This document shows positions 12,855-26,700 of a stretch of DNA of 64,000 nt, in pieces; the first letter of the stretch is position 1, and each line of letters opens with the position of its first letter. Under the pieces are notes generated by a model. It was not told the DNA's origin. It made no database searches and worked only from the letters and a program-made list of their open reading frames with translations. Both the position numbers and the translations under genes were made by a program. The stretch spans positions 6,944,001 through 7,008,000 of the forward strand of contig NC_063277.1 in the NCBI RefSeq assembly GCF_910591885.1, read 5' to 3'. The stretch is from Bombus terrestris. Its lineage: Eukaryota > Arthropoda > Insecta > Hymenoptera > Apidae.

Positions 12855-14388
12855 ATGATTACACGTAGCTCTAGCTCTAAGTTAAAGGTATTAATTCATA
12901 ACGATATTATTTATTATTATATTGATTGTATTAATGCTATATACAGATTATATATAATGTTTTAGCATACGATAAAAATTAAAGAATCTATATCATAACA
13001 ATTATCTAGGAATTTTTATTATTTGAAAATTTAATAGTGTTTTCAATGTTGATAACGCTTAATTCTCTTAACCTCAACTTGATTGTTATTGTTATTTATA
13101 TCTTCATTAAATTAAGTAAGAATTCGATATCAGCTTTTGATGACCAATTTAAATGTATCAATATTATTATCGTAGTGTAATCTGTAGCATTACTTTTGAG
13201 GTTAATAACTGGAACACTGTACATTTTCCCTATTTGTTGTGTTTTGTTAAAATCAGATAAAATTTATTGATATATTATACTGCACATATTAACCAACTAT
13301 AATTATTCTAAGTATTTGATTAAAATTTAGATATATTTTATATTTTACTATTAACATAAATGTTTTAATAGGCAACATTAGACCAGAAGATTCCTCCAAA
13401 GGAAGAATCAACTATATCTGAACTCCCACCAATTATATTCTCAGGCTACATTAATTATGTCAATGATTTCAACGAATGTGCTATGATTTGTGATAATCTT
13501 ATGTAAGACATACATAATTGACTTAGAAAAGAAAGATGATTCTTAAATATTAATTTATACTGAACATTTCATTGTAATTTTTTTAGAACAGAAATAGAAA
13601 AATATGATAAAATAGTACCAATAGGATTTGATTTGGAATGGCCTTTTAGTTTTCAAACTGGATCTGGTAAAACAGCCTTGGCACAAATTTGTTTCAGTGA
13701 AAATATTTGTTATCTGTTACATATATATTCATTAAAAAAATTACCAGCTGCATTTGTGGTCCTTTTAAGTCATCCAAAAGTAAGATTAGTTGGAGTTAAC
13801 ATAAAGAAGTGAGTTGATTGATAAAGCTTTATTATAATAAAATTCATGTATTTTTCATAATTTATTTATATTACAGTGATATTTGGAAACTAGGTAGAGA
13901 TTTTAAGGAATTTCCAGCTTGTAAAGTCGTAGAAAACAATTGTTTTGATTGTGGTAAATTTGCAAATACAGTATTAAATAGGTCTTGTCGGTGGAGTTTA
14001 GAGAAGTTAACAGAATATTTGGTTAGTATTTTGATTACAATAAAGCAAATTTCAAATAATAAATGGAAATTAATATTATACATTGTGTGATTTATCTTGG
14101 TTTAGCTAAAGAAAAAGATTAGTAAAGACCCAAAAGTTAGAAAAAGTAAATGGCATATGCATCCATTAAATGATGAGCAGAAACTTTATGCAGCAACAGA
14201 TGCTTATGTATGTTAACTATAAAGACATTATATTACTATTACTACTTCAATTATATTTTTAGTTTTAATATTAAAATCATTTATTATTTTTACAGGTTTC
14301 TTGGCTCTTGCATGTAACTATACAAGAACGGGCAAATTTAAAGGATAATGAATTAAAAGAGACACAAAATATTAATATCTCAATATGA
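12855..14388 (+). CDS. WRNexo: Werner-syndrome-like 3'-5' exonuclease (DEDDy)
   Basis: This is the insect stand-alone equivalent of the WRN exonuclease domain, without a RecQ helicase; in flies it degrades DNA ends 3' to 5' and supports genome stability and replication-fork recovery. Six exons join in phase: 12855-12887, 13372-13502, 13587-13808, 13877-14021, 14106-14207 and 14296-14388, giving 241 residues. Exo I is FDLEWPFSFQTG (Asp70, Glu72). Exo II is GVNIKNDIWKL (Asp130). Exo III is YAATDAY (Tyr205, Asp209). All catalytic residues of a DEDDy exonuclease are therefore present. A basic segment SKDPKVRKSKW precedes Exo III, as in the family. The first exon codes for only eleven residues and follows an acceptor-like ttttcag, so an upstream untranslated exon is likely. 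The TGA stop (14386-14388) overlaps the ATG of the next gene. Confidence 0.93.
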
Positions 14389-15107
14389 CTACAAAAATAG
14401 TTAAAGTTTTATGGGCTGGTAGATTAAGTTATAGATCTGGGCTTAAGCTACAAAAAATATTATCTGATCAGCATCACCAAAGGGTAGAAAACAATAGTTG
14501 CAATACATTAATATTGCTTGAGCATGATCCAGTATATACAATTGGAATTAGAGATAAAGATTATACACTACAAGATCAAAAGAAATTAAAAAGTTTAGGT
14601 GCTGAGTTTTTTAAAACAAATCGAGGTGGCCTTATAACTTTTCATGGGCCTGGACAATTAGTAGCATATCCTATATTAAATTTAAAAGAATTTAAAGCTA
14701 GCATTAAATGGTATGTGCGCCAAATAGAGAAAATGATTATTCGTTTATGTGCCGAATTTGGCATTAAAGGTGAAACATCCCCAAACACTGGTGTATGGGT
14801 AAATGACAAAAAGATTTGTGCCATTGGTATTCATGGAAGTCGTTATATAACAACACATGGTTTAGCTCTAAATTGTAATACAGACTTAAGTTGGTTTAAT
14901 CATATTATACCTTGTGGTATCAAAGGAAAGGGTGTAACAAGCATTAGTCAGGAACTTAATATAGATGTTACTATTCAAGATGTGCTACCACTATTTCAGA
15001 ATGCTTTTCAAGATCAATTTCAATGTACATTAATTGAATATCCAATAGAAGAATCTTGTCAATTGTTTAAGCTTGTTAACAATAATCTGTGTGCACAAAA
15101 GACTTAA
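14385..15107 (+). CDS. LIPT2: Octanoyl-[acyl carrier protein]:protein N-octanoyltransferase (LipB family, mitochondrial)
   Basis: LIPT2 moves the octanoyl group from mitochondrial acyl carrier protein to lipoyl-dependent proteins (the glycine cleavage H protein), the first step of lipoic acid synthesis. The single exon codes for 240 residues, the normal length of the family. The LipB signatures are visible: RGG at 80-82, HGPGQ at 87-91, the catalytic-lysine segment KKICAIG (Lys143) and the catalytic cysteine in IPCGI (Cys177), followed by KGVTS. No strong mitochondrial presequence is obvious. The ATG shares bases with the WRNexo stop (ATGA) and has an A at -3, a good insect start context. No intergenic promoter is possible, so either the mRNA is bicistronic or a LIPT2-only transcript starts within WRNexo. 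Confidence 0.95.
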   Translation: MTTKIVKVLWAGRLSYRSGLKLQKILSDQHHQRVENNSCNTLILLEHDPVYTIGIRDKDYTLQDQKKLKSLGAEFFKTNRGGLITFHGPGQLVAYPILNLKEFKASIKWYVRQIEKMIIRLCAEFGIKGETSPNTGVWVNDKKICAIGIHGSRYITTHGLALNCNTDLSWFNHIIPCGIKGKGVTSISQELNIDVTIQDVLPLFQNAFQDQFQCTLIEYPIEESCQLFKLVNNNLCAQKT

Positions 15108-17586
15108 AAAATTGAATGTAATAATTTTAAGAAATTTAAATAATTTTGTATAAAACATGAGATTAAATGTTCTTTTTCATTTTACTTTTATTATTATAGA
15201 TTATTAATTTTTTTCGCGAGATAAAAGGTAAATAGCAATTTTTGTTTTATAATTTAGGGGATCACCTGATTTTTTTTGTCATTTTTTGTATCTCATGCGG
15301 TATTACTAGTTTTAGTTATCCTAGTTATTTGTGTTTGAAGTTATTTCTCTATAATCTCTTTAGATATCTCAATAAGTACTTTATCGCGGGAACTTGGCTT
15401 TATAACATTGATATCGATATGTAAACTAAAAACGAAATTCGAAATTATCGTATATTGTTGTATCAGACACCCAGTCAGAGTCATTGTTTAGGGACTCAAT
15501 GTCTATGGCCTAGCAGGAAGAAAATCAAAATACAAAGGACGGAACATACTCTAATGGAAAATTCTGAGTTTACTTTTACCTTACATTTGTCCATCTTGTT
15601 TTCAGGTACAATTCCTTCCACCCTTAATGACCCTTAAGGATGGAATGAAACGAAAGTCCAATAAGAAACGACCTTTCATTGCAGTGTTTACAAAAAAAAT
15701 TTTAATAAATAAATGAAAACTAATTTAAAGAAAAATGTTTTTTATCTTTTTAAAGATTTAAAAAGGAACAATTTCAAAAACTTCGATTCAATAATGTAAG
15801 ATTTAAATAAAAAATATTCGTGTATTTTTAAATACGAAATTTTTATTTTTTGTAAATACTATAATAATAATACTAAAGAAAAAGCATAACATGGTTGAAT
15901 TAAAGTATATATTCTTGATATCTCTATCAACATGTTTTACGTTATCATTTACCTGTATACAACATTCTCTAGCATTAGGTAAATCTCAAAAGAACTTGTA
16001 GGAAAAAGAAAGGAAAGCATTGTATTGCATGTTATAGCCTTACATTTTAGCTTTCTTACTAAATTAAAGAAATAAACACTAAATATAAAAGTAAAATCGT
16101 GACAGAAATAACTACGTATTTCATATGTTTGAACAAAATAGTAAACTAAACGAAAAATCTTCTACTATAATTAAATATCAATGAATGGAATGAACAACAA
16201 TAGGTGTACTTACTATATGAATATTTTCATTTGATATAATACCGCTGTAGCAGTTAAATATAAATCGTAAAATTGTATAAAACATTATCCATCTGTATCA
16301 ATCTTTACTTCTCTCATTAATCACCTATTAATCGTCTAAAGTAGTACCGTAAAAATTCGGCTCGTCTTTTTGTTTACCGTTTCTGATTTTCCAATAGGAA
16401 ATACATGTAATATATATGATACAATTTGCTTAGCACTTATACATTAATATACTAGGACATAGAAATTGGTTAAAGCATAATGGAAGGTATAATCTGCTTG
16501 AAAATTTATAACATTTAATAAAAATCTTCTTCGACAATGTATTCCCGTCGATGGAATACAAATGGATAGATAGTCGTTCGATATACAGAATGCATAGACA
16601 ACATGCGCCTTTTACATTCACAGGAATGGACAAAATTATAACAAATTTATAATAACATTTGAGGATCCATCTCCTTAGTAATCTTTTGTAATTAAAAAAA
16701 TATTGCATTTTTCTGAAACGCTACTACAATATGACATACAACCCAATTCGAGAAATATGTTATATACTTGCATTAACCATACAAAAATTATTATCTAGTA
16801 TTGTAATTACTTGATCACATTGAAAACTTATCTCCATTTGTATTTTAACGTAAAATGTACGTTTAAAAATTCAATATACTCATATTAAAAAAGAAAAAAA
16901 TCTTTGTTGAAAGAAAATAAAGAACTAAAGGAATGGATTTGAATACATTATGTGGTGGGAATGTATCATAATAGCGACTTTTACAACATGCAGTAACATA
17001 TGTCGTTATAACCATAAGATCGATACATTAGAAAAATATAATGATCTCATGACAAAAAAATGTATAATAAAAGATATCCTCGTACAGTAAGTCCTCACGA
17101 TATCCTATGTAGAAATAATTTGCTTTGAGCAATACTTCTCGAACAAATAAAATAGCTTTGTTTGCTTTGGAGAACGAACACTAAATAAAGAGATGTAGAA
17201 CAATTCTCTCTCAGGATCTAATCGTTAAAAAATAATGATTCGCGTGCGTGTGCACGAAACACATCATCCACACCTACATACACGCGGAATAGCACACATA
17301 AACACACACGCACACACACGGAGATCCTAAAGTGGTCACTTTAACGCGGCATCAAGAGTGTCTTCACCGTATTTATTACGTCAGTCGTACATAGTAATTG
17401 TTTTTCTAGGCGCTAGTTAGGAAAATATCTCTATAAATTCTCTTAACGCTTCATCATTTCCAGATGGAGACATAGGTCAGTATATTATTTGCCTATGTCC
17501 TAATGACCAATCAATAAATCAGTCCATAACTGTTATTTTTTAATCAGTGTTTTTCAATCTTAATTATAAAATACGAAAATCTGAGC
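15108..17586. other. Intergenic region between LIPT2 and inx1 (convergent 3' ends)
   Basis: No gene is supported here. The DNA is AT-rich and should contain the 3' untranslated parts of LIPT2 and inx1. A CA-rich simple repeat lies at about 17265-17320. An AATAAA on the - strand near 17367-17372 could serve inx1. Confidence 0.5.
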
Positions 17587-20500
17587 CTAAGCAGCGACTG
17601 AATGTGTGTCGCTCATTTTTTTTGTGAGCTCTTGGAGGAAGTCCCTGTATATTAATGAGTCCATGTTAGAAGAGAGGATGTAGAGAAGCCACCAGTCACC
17701 CAGATCAATCTTCTTGCTGATGCTAGAGCAGGTTTCGATAGAGGGAAGTCTTGAGGATAGTTGAAGCAATCTTGGTCTGATTGCTGGGGCAAAGATTATG
17801 GCAGCTCTGTAGACTATTAGGCCCAAGAGTAAAATTAACAGGATTGTAAACCAGAACCAGATAAAAATATACGTCTTTTCATTCACGATGTTCAACGGGA
17901 GAATACATAGCGAGTCGTGCTTCTGTATTGTTCCTGACGCGCCATACTTGTGAAATATGCATTTAGTGACGCGTGGAAAAATGTAAACCATAGGATCGAC
18001 ACGTTCCTCCTGGGGAACGTCAGGTAGTGAGAGTACTCGCAGACCATAACTGAGGAACTCGCCGTCAAAGAACTGATTCATCAGGCACAGTTGAAGGAAG
18101 ATGTTGATGAGACAGAGAACCTCGCAGCCGAAATACCGATACACATACGTGTTGTGTGTCTGAAAGAAGAAGCAATCGGTGAATTGGCATAAATTGGACT
18201 CAATGAAGGCAAATTGGATCTAACCAAATCGTCTCAGCCTTCCTCTCGCCTTTGCTCTTACGCTTTTGTGTCACTGTCGAAAAATTCTTTCGAAGGATTC
18301 AAGAATTAAATTGGTCAAATAAGTTTGATCAAAATGACAGAAAAGCTACTAGTCATTTAGAAATACAAGATGGTATGCAAAATTAAATGTTATTGTTTAT
18401 TGTTAGTTAAGTATTGTATTTTATATGGTATCACTGTTTATATTTCATATTCTAACATTATTGGTATATAATGTTTTACTAGTTTTATATTTGGATTTAG
18501 GTTTTGCGACTTATCTTAGAAACTCTAATTATTAAAAATAATGAAATGTTTAATAAATAATCTTATTACCTTTCTATACTGCATCAGGTAAACCATTAGC
18601 ATTGACTTTTTCTTTTGAATGTTCTCCTCGCAATCGAGACTATGATTCATACCCATAACCAACGCGTTGATCAAACCGCCTTCGCACATGTTCCACAACC
18701 ATTGTGGAACGTAGCATAATACTGCCTGTGAAAAATTATGAATATTTGGTTGGCTAATAGATCATCTTAAAATTATATTCACGTTATTACAATATATTAT
18801 ATCCATAATAATCTCCATAAACAATAAAAGAAACGGAATTTTACAAGGAATCGTAATCGATTAATAGATTTAATATTTATCACTAATGATAAATACTCTC
18901 AGTAGCAGAAATATCACAGTTTTATTTTTTTCGTTAAAGCAAAGATTGGAATCAATCCTATGGTATTGGATATATTTAAAAAAAATTTAACGAATATCTT
19001 TTTATAAACGGGAGTTTCTAAAATCTCCATATCAATCCTTGTATAATATTTAGATGAATGAAAATACTCTTGTACTATAATCTTATACAACCTATGGAAT
19101 TCACATCCGCGTTGATGTAATCTGTCTCCAGCAATATGTGAAGATTTAATATTAGATTTATCTGTGAGAGAAATTATAATGGTGTTATGAAAAATACTTA
19201 TATATACAGTAAAACTATAATATTTATCTGAACTTTTTAGAAGACAGTTCAAATATGTATCTTCCTATGCAACAGGTTGCAATTACTTATCTTTCCCCTA
19301 TTTGTTGAATGAAGAGTTCAAAATTAGATAAACAAATTGATTTGACAATGAATCGGACGCTGACTCAAATTTCATTATAAAAAATGGAGCTTTATTGTGT
19401 TTACACATTTTTAAATAAAACAGTTTTGTCAGTTTCTTTCTACTTATTAATTCAAGTAAAGTGTTCTATCTACCATTAATTCATAACTACAGATCACTCG
19501 TTTTTCAAAATTTGGATCTTTATTCATTAACATAATTTAGTGGAAAATTTTAAGTGTCTTTGATGGAAAAATCTATATTAATAAAAAAATAGTTATATTA
19601 GATTAATATTTACAACATAGTGATTGAATAAATACAATTATTAAGTAATCTAATTTAATAACATATCTGTGTTAGTAATGAAAATACGGACGTATGAAAT
19701 TAAGAGTTAAATGTATAAAGATTATTTATTAAAACAGTTCTCGCGAAAAATAACAAGAAAAAGTGATAACATTGCGAGAAGAAATACATCAGAATTATCA
19801 GTAGAGGAGTCGTGATAAAGTTTTAACCGATCGATCTTTTGCAGTGGTGCATTCGTGCTCGCGAACCAGTTTCGGATATCTTATACGGAAAGAAGAGAAC
19901 AGCGACGACAGTAAAGGAAAACTTAAACTGAGAAGTCGCGCGCAGCTGTCGCGGCCAAGCTTTATCTGTCGCGTGTGCAAGATTACTGATAAACGAGTCT
20001 TTACCTGGAAGAACAACATGAAGCACACCCATTGGTAGTAAGTATAATATTTCCTTGCATCCACATCGCCGAAGTCGTTCGCCACTCCTGGATGCGCCAC
20101 CTCTACACCGACCTGATAAAAGGAACAAATGTTCTGTCAACAATAGGTAATGATGAAAGACTGCAGGTGTAGTTGATTAAATTTATATCTACATCGTCTG
20201 TAGTCTGTGCGATATATTTGGTTTCGTTCTTTTTACAGGACGCGTCAGAAATATTGGTCAAAAGGGTAATTAGCGTTACAAATACATGACAAAAAATTGA
20301 AAAATTAATAATTATTAAGGAATTATATATCAACTATATGAATTATTCTTAATTAAGTATCATAATAAAGTTTCTGAAAAATTACTTGAATAATAGTTAT
20401 TATCGATTAGGTGTTATAATAAAATTTTTAGAAAAATATTTCAATATGTAGATTATGATACGGAACATTTGCAAATATATGCAAATACAAGACTTTTTTA

Positions 20501-22390
20501 TACCTTATTTTGTCCAAATCAATAGCATTGGAAATCATATTTATTAAATAATATGAAGGAACAGAGAGAAGAGATTAGTGGAAGAAAACAAAATTTCTTA
20601 TAAAATCCTAAAGATGTTCATCATGATCATCAGTACTCATAATATTTATTTAAATTTTAAATAAAACATGGATTATGTTGAAAATATATTAAAATATGTG
20701 TTCGAAAATGTTTATTCTTTTAAATCATCATTGAAAAATTAACTTATAAAAACATAAAATGTCCATCATGATATTTAAAATTTGAATAAATTCGAATTAT
20801 GTACATGACTGATTATTAAATTTGCTTAAAAATTTGGGATTGACATAAACATTATCATAGATTATCATATATCATATATCGAACAAGTTTTTGCCTATAT
20901 ACGATTATATATAGTATATAGTATTTTATTATACATTATACATGTATCTAGAATTGTTTATATATAGTATATCATTTCCAAGAATGGTTTTGTTCATTCA
21001 ACTCGCGTGAATTTGCTATTCAAAAATATAAACACAATATATACATATATTTTATGTGATGTGAGAGGTGGCGGTGAACTTAAAAATATTTAAATCATAA
21101 TTCGAAAAATATTCATAACATTTAATTTCTTTACAATTAAATAAACTCGTTAAAGTCTAAATTATTTGATTTTTTAATGTTAAATAGGATGTATAATTCC
21201 TTAACGTAGATAGTATTTAATACAAGTACAATACAAGTACAAATCTAAGTATTTATTTCAAAAAAATATTATAGAACTACGATATGTATCTACTGAAGGG
21301 GGAAAACTTGTTTACATAATGAGATTATAAATATAGAAGATACAAAATTGAATTAAAATTGAAAAATTCAAACAAATCTAATAATCATGAAATTATACAG
21401 ATTTAAAAAAATTATATATGAGATAACATTGATAACCCGAAACGATTTCGTCATTCTATATTTTCTGTATTATTAACAGCGATTTTGATTAAAAATATCG
21501 AGTAGCTTTCAAACTAATTAGATAACAATACAGCCTTTAATAAGCAAAAATTTTGTTTAAAAAAAATTTTTTAAAAGATTCGATCTCTAATTTTAATTAC
21601 GTTTATGTCTCCGATAATTATGAGATTCATCTAACATAAAATTAAATACTTATCAAGAATTCTTATCTAAATACTACTAATAATAATTAATACTTTATAC
21701 TAATACTTTATTTAATTAAAGAATCAAAAGATATCATAAATAATATACATCTATTATACAAGGAAGGAATAACTGCTGCTACGATTGCAAAACAATAAAT
21801 TCCCATTTTTATCTATCTATGTTATGCAATTGAACATGCCGCGATAAAAACAATTTCTAATAATTAATAAAACATTTTCCACTATTAATCTGATAATTTC
21901 AAAGCTTTCTCATAGCATGTATATTCTATTATTGATACATAAAATTAAATCCTAAAACTGCCTCCATAGTAAAAATCAGTCAGTACAACATTCTTCTATT
22001 GTTATCAACGAACCAAGCTCGTGCCGATATTCGTCAAATATCTGAAGGTTAAAAGCAAATCATCCAAACGACCATATCTATGATTAAAACGTGAGTTCAA
22101 GCTGGAAAATTAGGGACGCAGTCATTAACTAGATTACCCACCTGTCGATTAAATGCGTCCGGCATAGTAAACGTAGAAGTTATCCAGCAATAAGTATTGA
22201 TAGGGTGCGTAGGTAAACCCTGAACGATACATGAAATAGGATTGCCAACGTATTGGGTAGCCGTGATCACCATTGAACACGTGAAAAGCAGCACTGTTGT
22301 GAAGCGGTTGTGTAACCGAAACACCATCGAATCCGTCGTTATTTCCTGCCATTTTAAATATTGTCCAAGACCTCCAAGTAACTTATACAT
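17587..22390 (-). CDS. ogre: Innexin 1 (optic ganglion reduced), gap-junction subunit
   Basis: Innexins form insect gap-junction channels; ogre (inx1) acts in glia and the optic lobe of flies. Four coding exons join in phase: 22390-22142, 20112-20005, 18725-18570 and 18159-17587, giving 361 residues, almost the fly length. The N-terminus MYKLLGGLGQYLKWQ and the motif PGVANDFGD are typical of inx1. The first extracellular loop has Cys54 and Cys68. YYQWV is at 108-112, starting membrane segment 2. The second loop has Cys238 and Cys256 in VTKCIFHKYG and HDSLC. NIVNEKTYIFIWFWF leads into segment 4. The C-terminal tail is short. Introns of 0.4-2.0 kb follow NRQ, LFFQ and QYRK, all in phase 0. It is the leftmost of three innexins on the same strand. 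Confidence 0.95.
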
Positions 22391-22870
22391 GATTCTTTCG
22401 TTCTATTAAACTTATAAATCCTCCAGTTGTTTACAAAATTCTCGTAAGTTTCGCGCGTCCTCCTTCGTACAACTAATCCCACGTGGTAGAACCGTTCACG
22501 AACGAAAAGAAAACAAAAAAAAAAAAAAAGAATAAATAAAATACAAGAAAGAAACACGGAGAAAAAATTATATCAACTGAAACTTCTGCGAGTCCTCATC
22601 TACCACGTTCAGGTTCGAAAAACGGTAAAACGAAATGAAACTAAACGAAACAGACACACGATCGTCGTACGGCTGTGCCCATGCGGCGTGCCTCCCTCTT
22701 TTCGTTTTCTTTCAATTCTCCTTCTCCTTCAGCGTCCTTCTTCCTTTCCTTCTGCCCTACTCTATCCGTCACCGCTTCTTGTTCTTCTTCGAGGCGAAGA
22801 GAACACGCCCGCGCGCGCAATCGGTCACCGAACCACGTTGAACGAGATCGCGAACGTCCGCGATCTAGGA

Positions 22871-22880
22871 CTTATATAGG
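22871..22880 (-). promoter_or_regulatory. Candidate TATA box upstream of inx1
   Basis: On the - strand this reads CCTATATAAG, about 480 bp upstream of the inx1 start codon and inside GC-richer, CpG-containing DNA (about 22600-23650). A start site near 22845 would fit. A second - strand TATA-like sequence, GGTATAAAGG, lies at about 23671-23680. The promoter role is inferred from composition and position. Confidence 0.35.
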
Positions 22881-22959
22881 TACGACCCTTTTCTGGCAGA
22901 AATTTAATTCTGAGATGCGTTCAAGAAACAGGCATATTCTATTGGCATCTTTCGTTACC

Positions 22960-22971
22960 GATCGATCGATC
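22960..22971. promoter_or_regulatory. GATCGATCGATC palindrome upstream of inx1
   Basis: This perfect 12-bp palindrome lies about 570 bp upstream of the inx1 ATG. The same 12-mer lies about 510 bp upstream of inx7 (in 51328-51343), and a shorter GATCGATC occurs in an inx1 intron near 19830. A shared regulatory function is inference. Confidence 0.3.
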
Positions 22972-23720
22972 TGAATGCGCAACACGTTTCAGCCAATTTA
23001 GGTAAGTGTCGTAAATAAACAACTGCACGTGTGTGAGAATTCTCCGCTTTCCGATCGGTGGTGTATCGTTTTCTCCACGTGATTTCTTGTTGACCGATTG
23101 TAGATGAAGTGTCTGGTGTTACGTTGAATTACGTACAATTTTGTATAATTGTCCGGTTTCTTGAATCTACACAAAATCGCGCGACATCGCGGATTTAAGT
23201 AATTCTTCGCTTCGTGTCAAAGCTACGACACTCACTGTCAATCCTGCTTATTCCTTTCGGTCGCGTCGGCTGAAGATTTCTCGTGGAGAAACACAGCCTA
23301 GCGCAAAATTGTACAGCACCTTGAACTCTCCCCGACGTGCCACGAGCCCCCTCTTTCTCCTTCTCTCTTTCTTTCTCTCCTCTGTCCGCACGGCACTTTT
23401 TTCCCTTGATATATCGTGCAGATAGATCGTACGATGAACGGGTTGTTGCGAGCAGCAGCCAACACCGAATTGTGTCGGCATATACACGTATGTACGTAGC
23501 AGTCTTCAACGTCGACTGACGAGAAGTCAGTGGCTTGTTGTTCGGCCGAGGGGCGAGAGGGAAACTCTTTCGATCTGCTAGGGGGACTGCCGGAGTAGAA
23601 ACGAGTAGGAGAGGGCCCAGGAGGTGGGGATCGAAACGGTGGGGGACCGACGGCTGCTTCAAACTCCCCCCTTTATACCATGATACACTATATACCCTGA
23701 TTCCATAGTGCATGCTCCTG

Positions 23721-26700
23721 CGTTCATGGCTGCTACCGTTGTACAACCGATTCTTTGCACTGTTTCTTAAACAACTTTTTTCTGATGAAAAACTCTACCT
23801 TGAATGTATACTTCAATCGAGAAATGTGATCAGTTGTAGAATGGATTCAATACAACGATTGTTACGTTGGTTTCATTTTGTTTTTTCTTTATTGATTCGA
23901 TTGTTTACAAGCGCGCGAGGCGGCAAAAATTTGAATATACGGAAAGGCCCACTTATTATTGCATAATAAGGGGTATTATTTTAATTTTTATAAAATTGGC
24001 CAGATAAAATGAATATATTTAATACGATTAGATTTGATTAAATTTATCACTTTCTAAAGTAATTTTAGCAAACTTTTACGAAATTTTCAGATTAAGAATT
24101 GGAGATGTAGTAGTGTTTTTAATTTTTATATATGTGTTTTATATTTATATCTATGAGATATTTGTACATATAATCTAAAAGTTAAATATGTAATCTAAAA
24201 GAACGTGATTGAAATTTATAGTTAGAAATACTTTTATTTTGACCCTGAGATGAAATAATAATCTGCAATTTTTAATAAGTCAATTCTGTATAATACTTAC
24301 GCAAGAAAGTATACTTTCTAAAAAATTTAAAATAAGAAAAACAAATTTAAATATCTTAACAGTAAAAATTGTTTGACAAATTTTTGTGTCTCTAGTTTTC
24401 GAAAATAAGAAAAAATAAATACAAGTTTTTATATTCCATTCAAAGTCATCCAGTTTCTTCCTCTCAGTATTCAAACTAAGAAGTTGAGTTGCGATAATTT
24501 AAAGCATCTTGGGGCTACCATTACCCACTACATACCGTTATTCGCCTGCTCGGTTCTCCTTCCTTTCTCTTCTGTCGGTCTTTCGTTCGCTTCGAATATC
24601 ATAATGAAAGTAAATCGGTTTAACTCGATCGTTAAATTCAATTGAACACTGAGGTTGACAAGAGAATCGCACGTAGGATTTGCATAAGCGGTATTTGCGC
24701 TCTGAAAGGCAATAACGTCGTTCTTAAAACTATGATATATGAAAAATTAATGAATACTTGGGAGGAGAAAGTCGAAGAGAATTTTACGTCCGTAGATATT
24801 CTCTTTTTGTATCCTTTTCATTACATATATGTATCCTTGCTTTAAGGTATAAGTGGGCCAAGGTGAACCACATTTATTGTATGATACGTATAACATTTGT
24901 AAACAGAGCAAAAAAAGAAAACTTTAAATATACTCGTTCAATACTTCAAAGTAATATTTATTTGATAGTAAAATATTCGAAAGTAATACTAATTGTGTAA
25001 TTTTTATGTTACTACTATTAGTGGCATTAGAAAATATTTACAAATTATAACTGATAATAGATTCTGTCGCTTTCTAGATTGGAAGTAAAACAGCAAAATC
25101 TATATAAACATTATAACACTAAAATAAATAAGAAAGGATGAATGAGATTTGATTGTTACATTTAATAGAGTAAAGATTGATTTCTTCATTATGTTAATAA
25201 TATTTACATTAATAACTATTGCATAAAAATCAATTAGTATAAATATTAATTGAAAAAGTGCAAAATATAGAAATAATGATCAAAAAGCTATAAATTAGAG
25301 AAAGATACATTATTTAACTTTATAATCTAAATTCTATTTGTTTATAAAAGAAAAATATTATAATTTAACACATTATGTTACGAGATGTTAATAATATAAT
25401 GCAGTGATAAATAATAGTAATTTAATTCCTTTCTCAATATCCTTTATAAATTACACTGTACGTTTCGTATGTTTCACATTTGTTCAGACTCAATTATAAG
25501 GATAAATTCGTGTGTGAAACTCCACAGGATGCGAACAACGCGGTAAAAATAATGCAATCAATATCAGCAATTTTGTGCTGTTCGCTAGGTTCTTCTCTTT
25601 TCCTTGTTTCACTCTTTTATTCTGTCGTTCTGCGAAGGGTGTTCGCTGCAAATGTGTACGTGACCAGATGCACGGTCCCTGAAAAGACTGCATTTTACCC
25701 TAAGAAACAGAAATATGTATATACCAGCATGTCTCCTGTATGCTGCGTTGTCATTTGTTTAGGATGCTGAACGCTGAAATATTAGCCGTAAAAAGGACGA
25801 CCGGTTTTACGAACGCGTCAGCGTAAAAATTTCTTCCATCATTCTAATTTTATATTTTATTTTTCTTCTTATAATATGGATTTTTATACTATTTATATAT
25901 ATTTGTACTTGATATTTTATATTACAAAACTACCAATTTGAAAATAAATACATAATTGTTTATGTTTTTTTATAACTTAAATCTGAAAAAAAATTGAGAA
26001 CAAATAAATTTATTTCATTTTATTATATTTATCTTATTAAACAGAATACAGCATATTTTTATACGTGTAATATATACGTGTAATGTAATATATAACTCTA
26101 TGAGCAAACACTGACCATGAACTTGAACGATTACTAAAAATAATTTCCTCCCTTAATTCATGCTAAACCCACATTCTATTTTTGTATTAGTAAGAAGTAA
26201 AAACCTATTACCATTTGATAAAAATTAAACAGCAATCAAATATTGATTATCTAATACAAAAAAATCAATGAATCTTTATTTTATTTCCATAGAATTAAAA
26301 TTTTTTTCAATTAAAATTTTACTGAAGTATATCCTTATAAAATATTTGAAATATAACTGATGCATTGTAAGTACACTTTTGTGACTTTCTATTTGACGTA
26401 TGTTGCATTGAACTGGTACAGACATTCACTTATATAAAAAAAAACGGTGACACATGTTACACATATGTTCATGGAATTTTGAAAGTCTCCCTGAGACGAA
26501 CTACAGGAGTTCTGGTTACCATAAACCTACCGCTGCATTTCAAACCTTAGACTAAAACTGTTCCATGGTAAGGAATGTTTTACGTTGGGCAAAATAAGAG
26601 TAGGTAACTCTAAAAAACGACGACAAAGTTTTTGTAACTTCAAGAGAAAAAATAAATTTAGAACTTGAAACTGTTCGACGAAAGTTTTACTTACGGAAAA

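Larger units (their letters stand above)
22600..23720 (-). promoter_or_regulatory. GC-richer inx1 upstream region (putative promoter and 5' untranslated exons)
   Basis: This stretch stands out from the AT-rich surroundings by its CpG content and CT/GA-rich tracts (22690-22800, 23340-23400). Long open frames on both strands, up to 183 codons, look like a by-product of low AT content, because they are compositionally biased and resemble no known protein. The likely content is the inx1 promoter and leader. Confidence 0.4.

Noticed and set aside
23195..23746. 183-codon open frame on the - strand upstream of inx1
   Set aside because: It lies in GC-richer DNA where stops are rare, overlaps a TATA-like sequence, has low-complexity KEREKEKE-type stretches and shows no recognisable domain. 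It is better explained as promoter or leader DNA.
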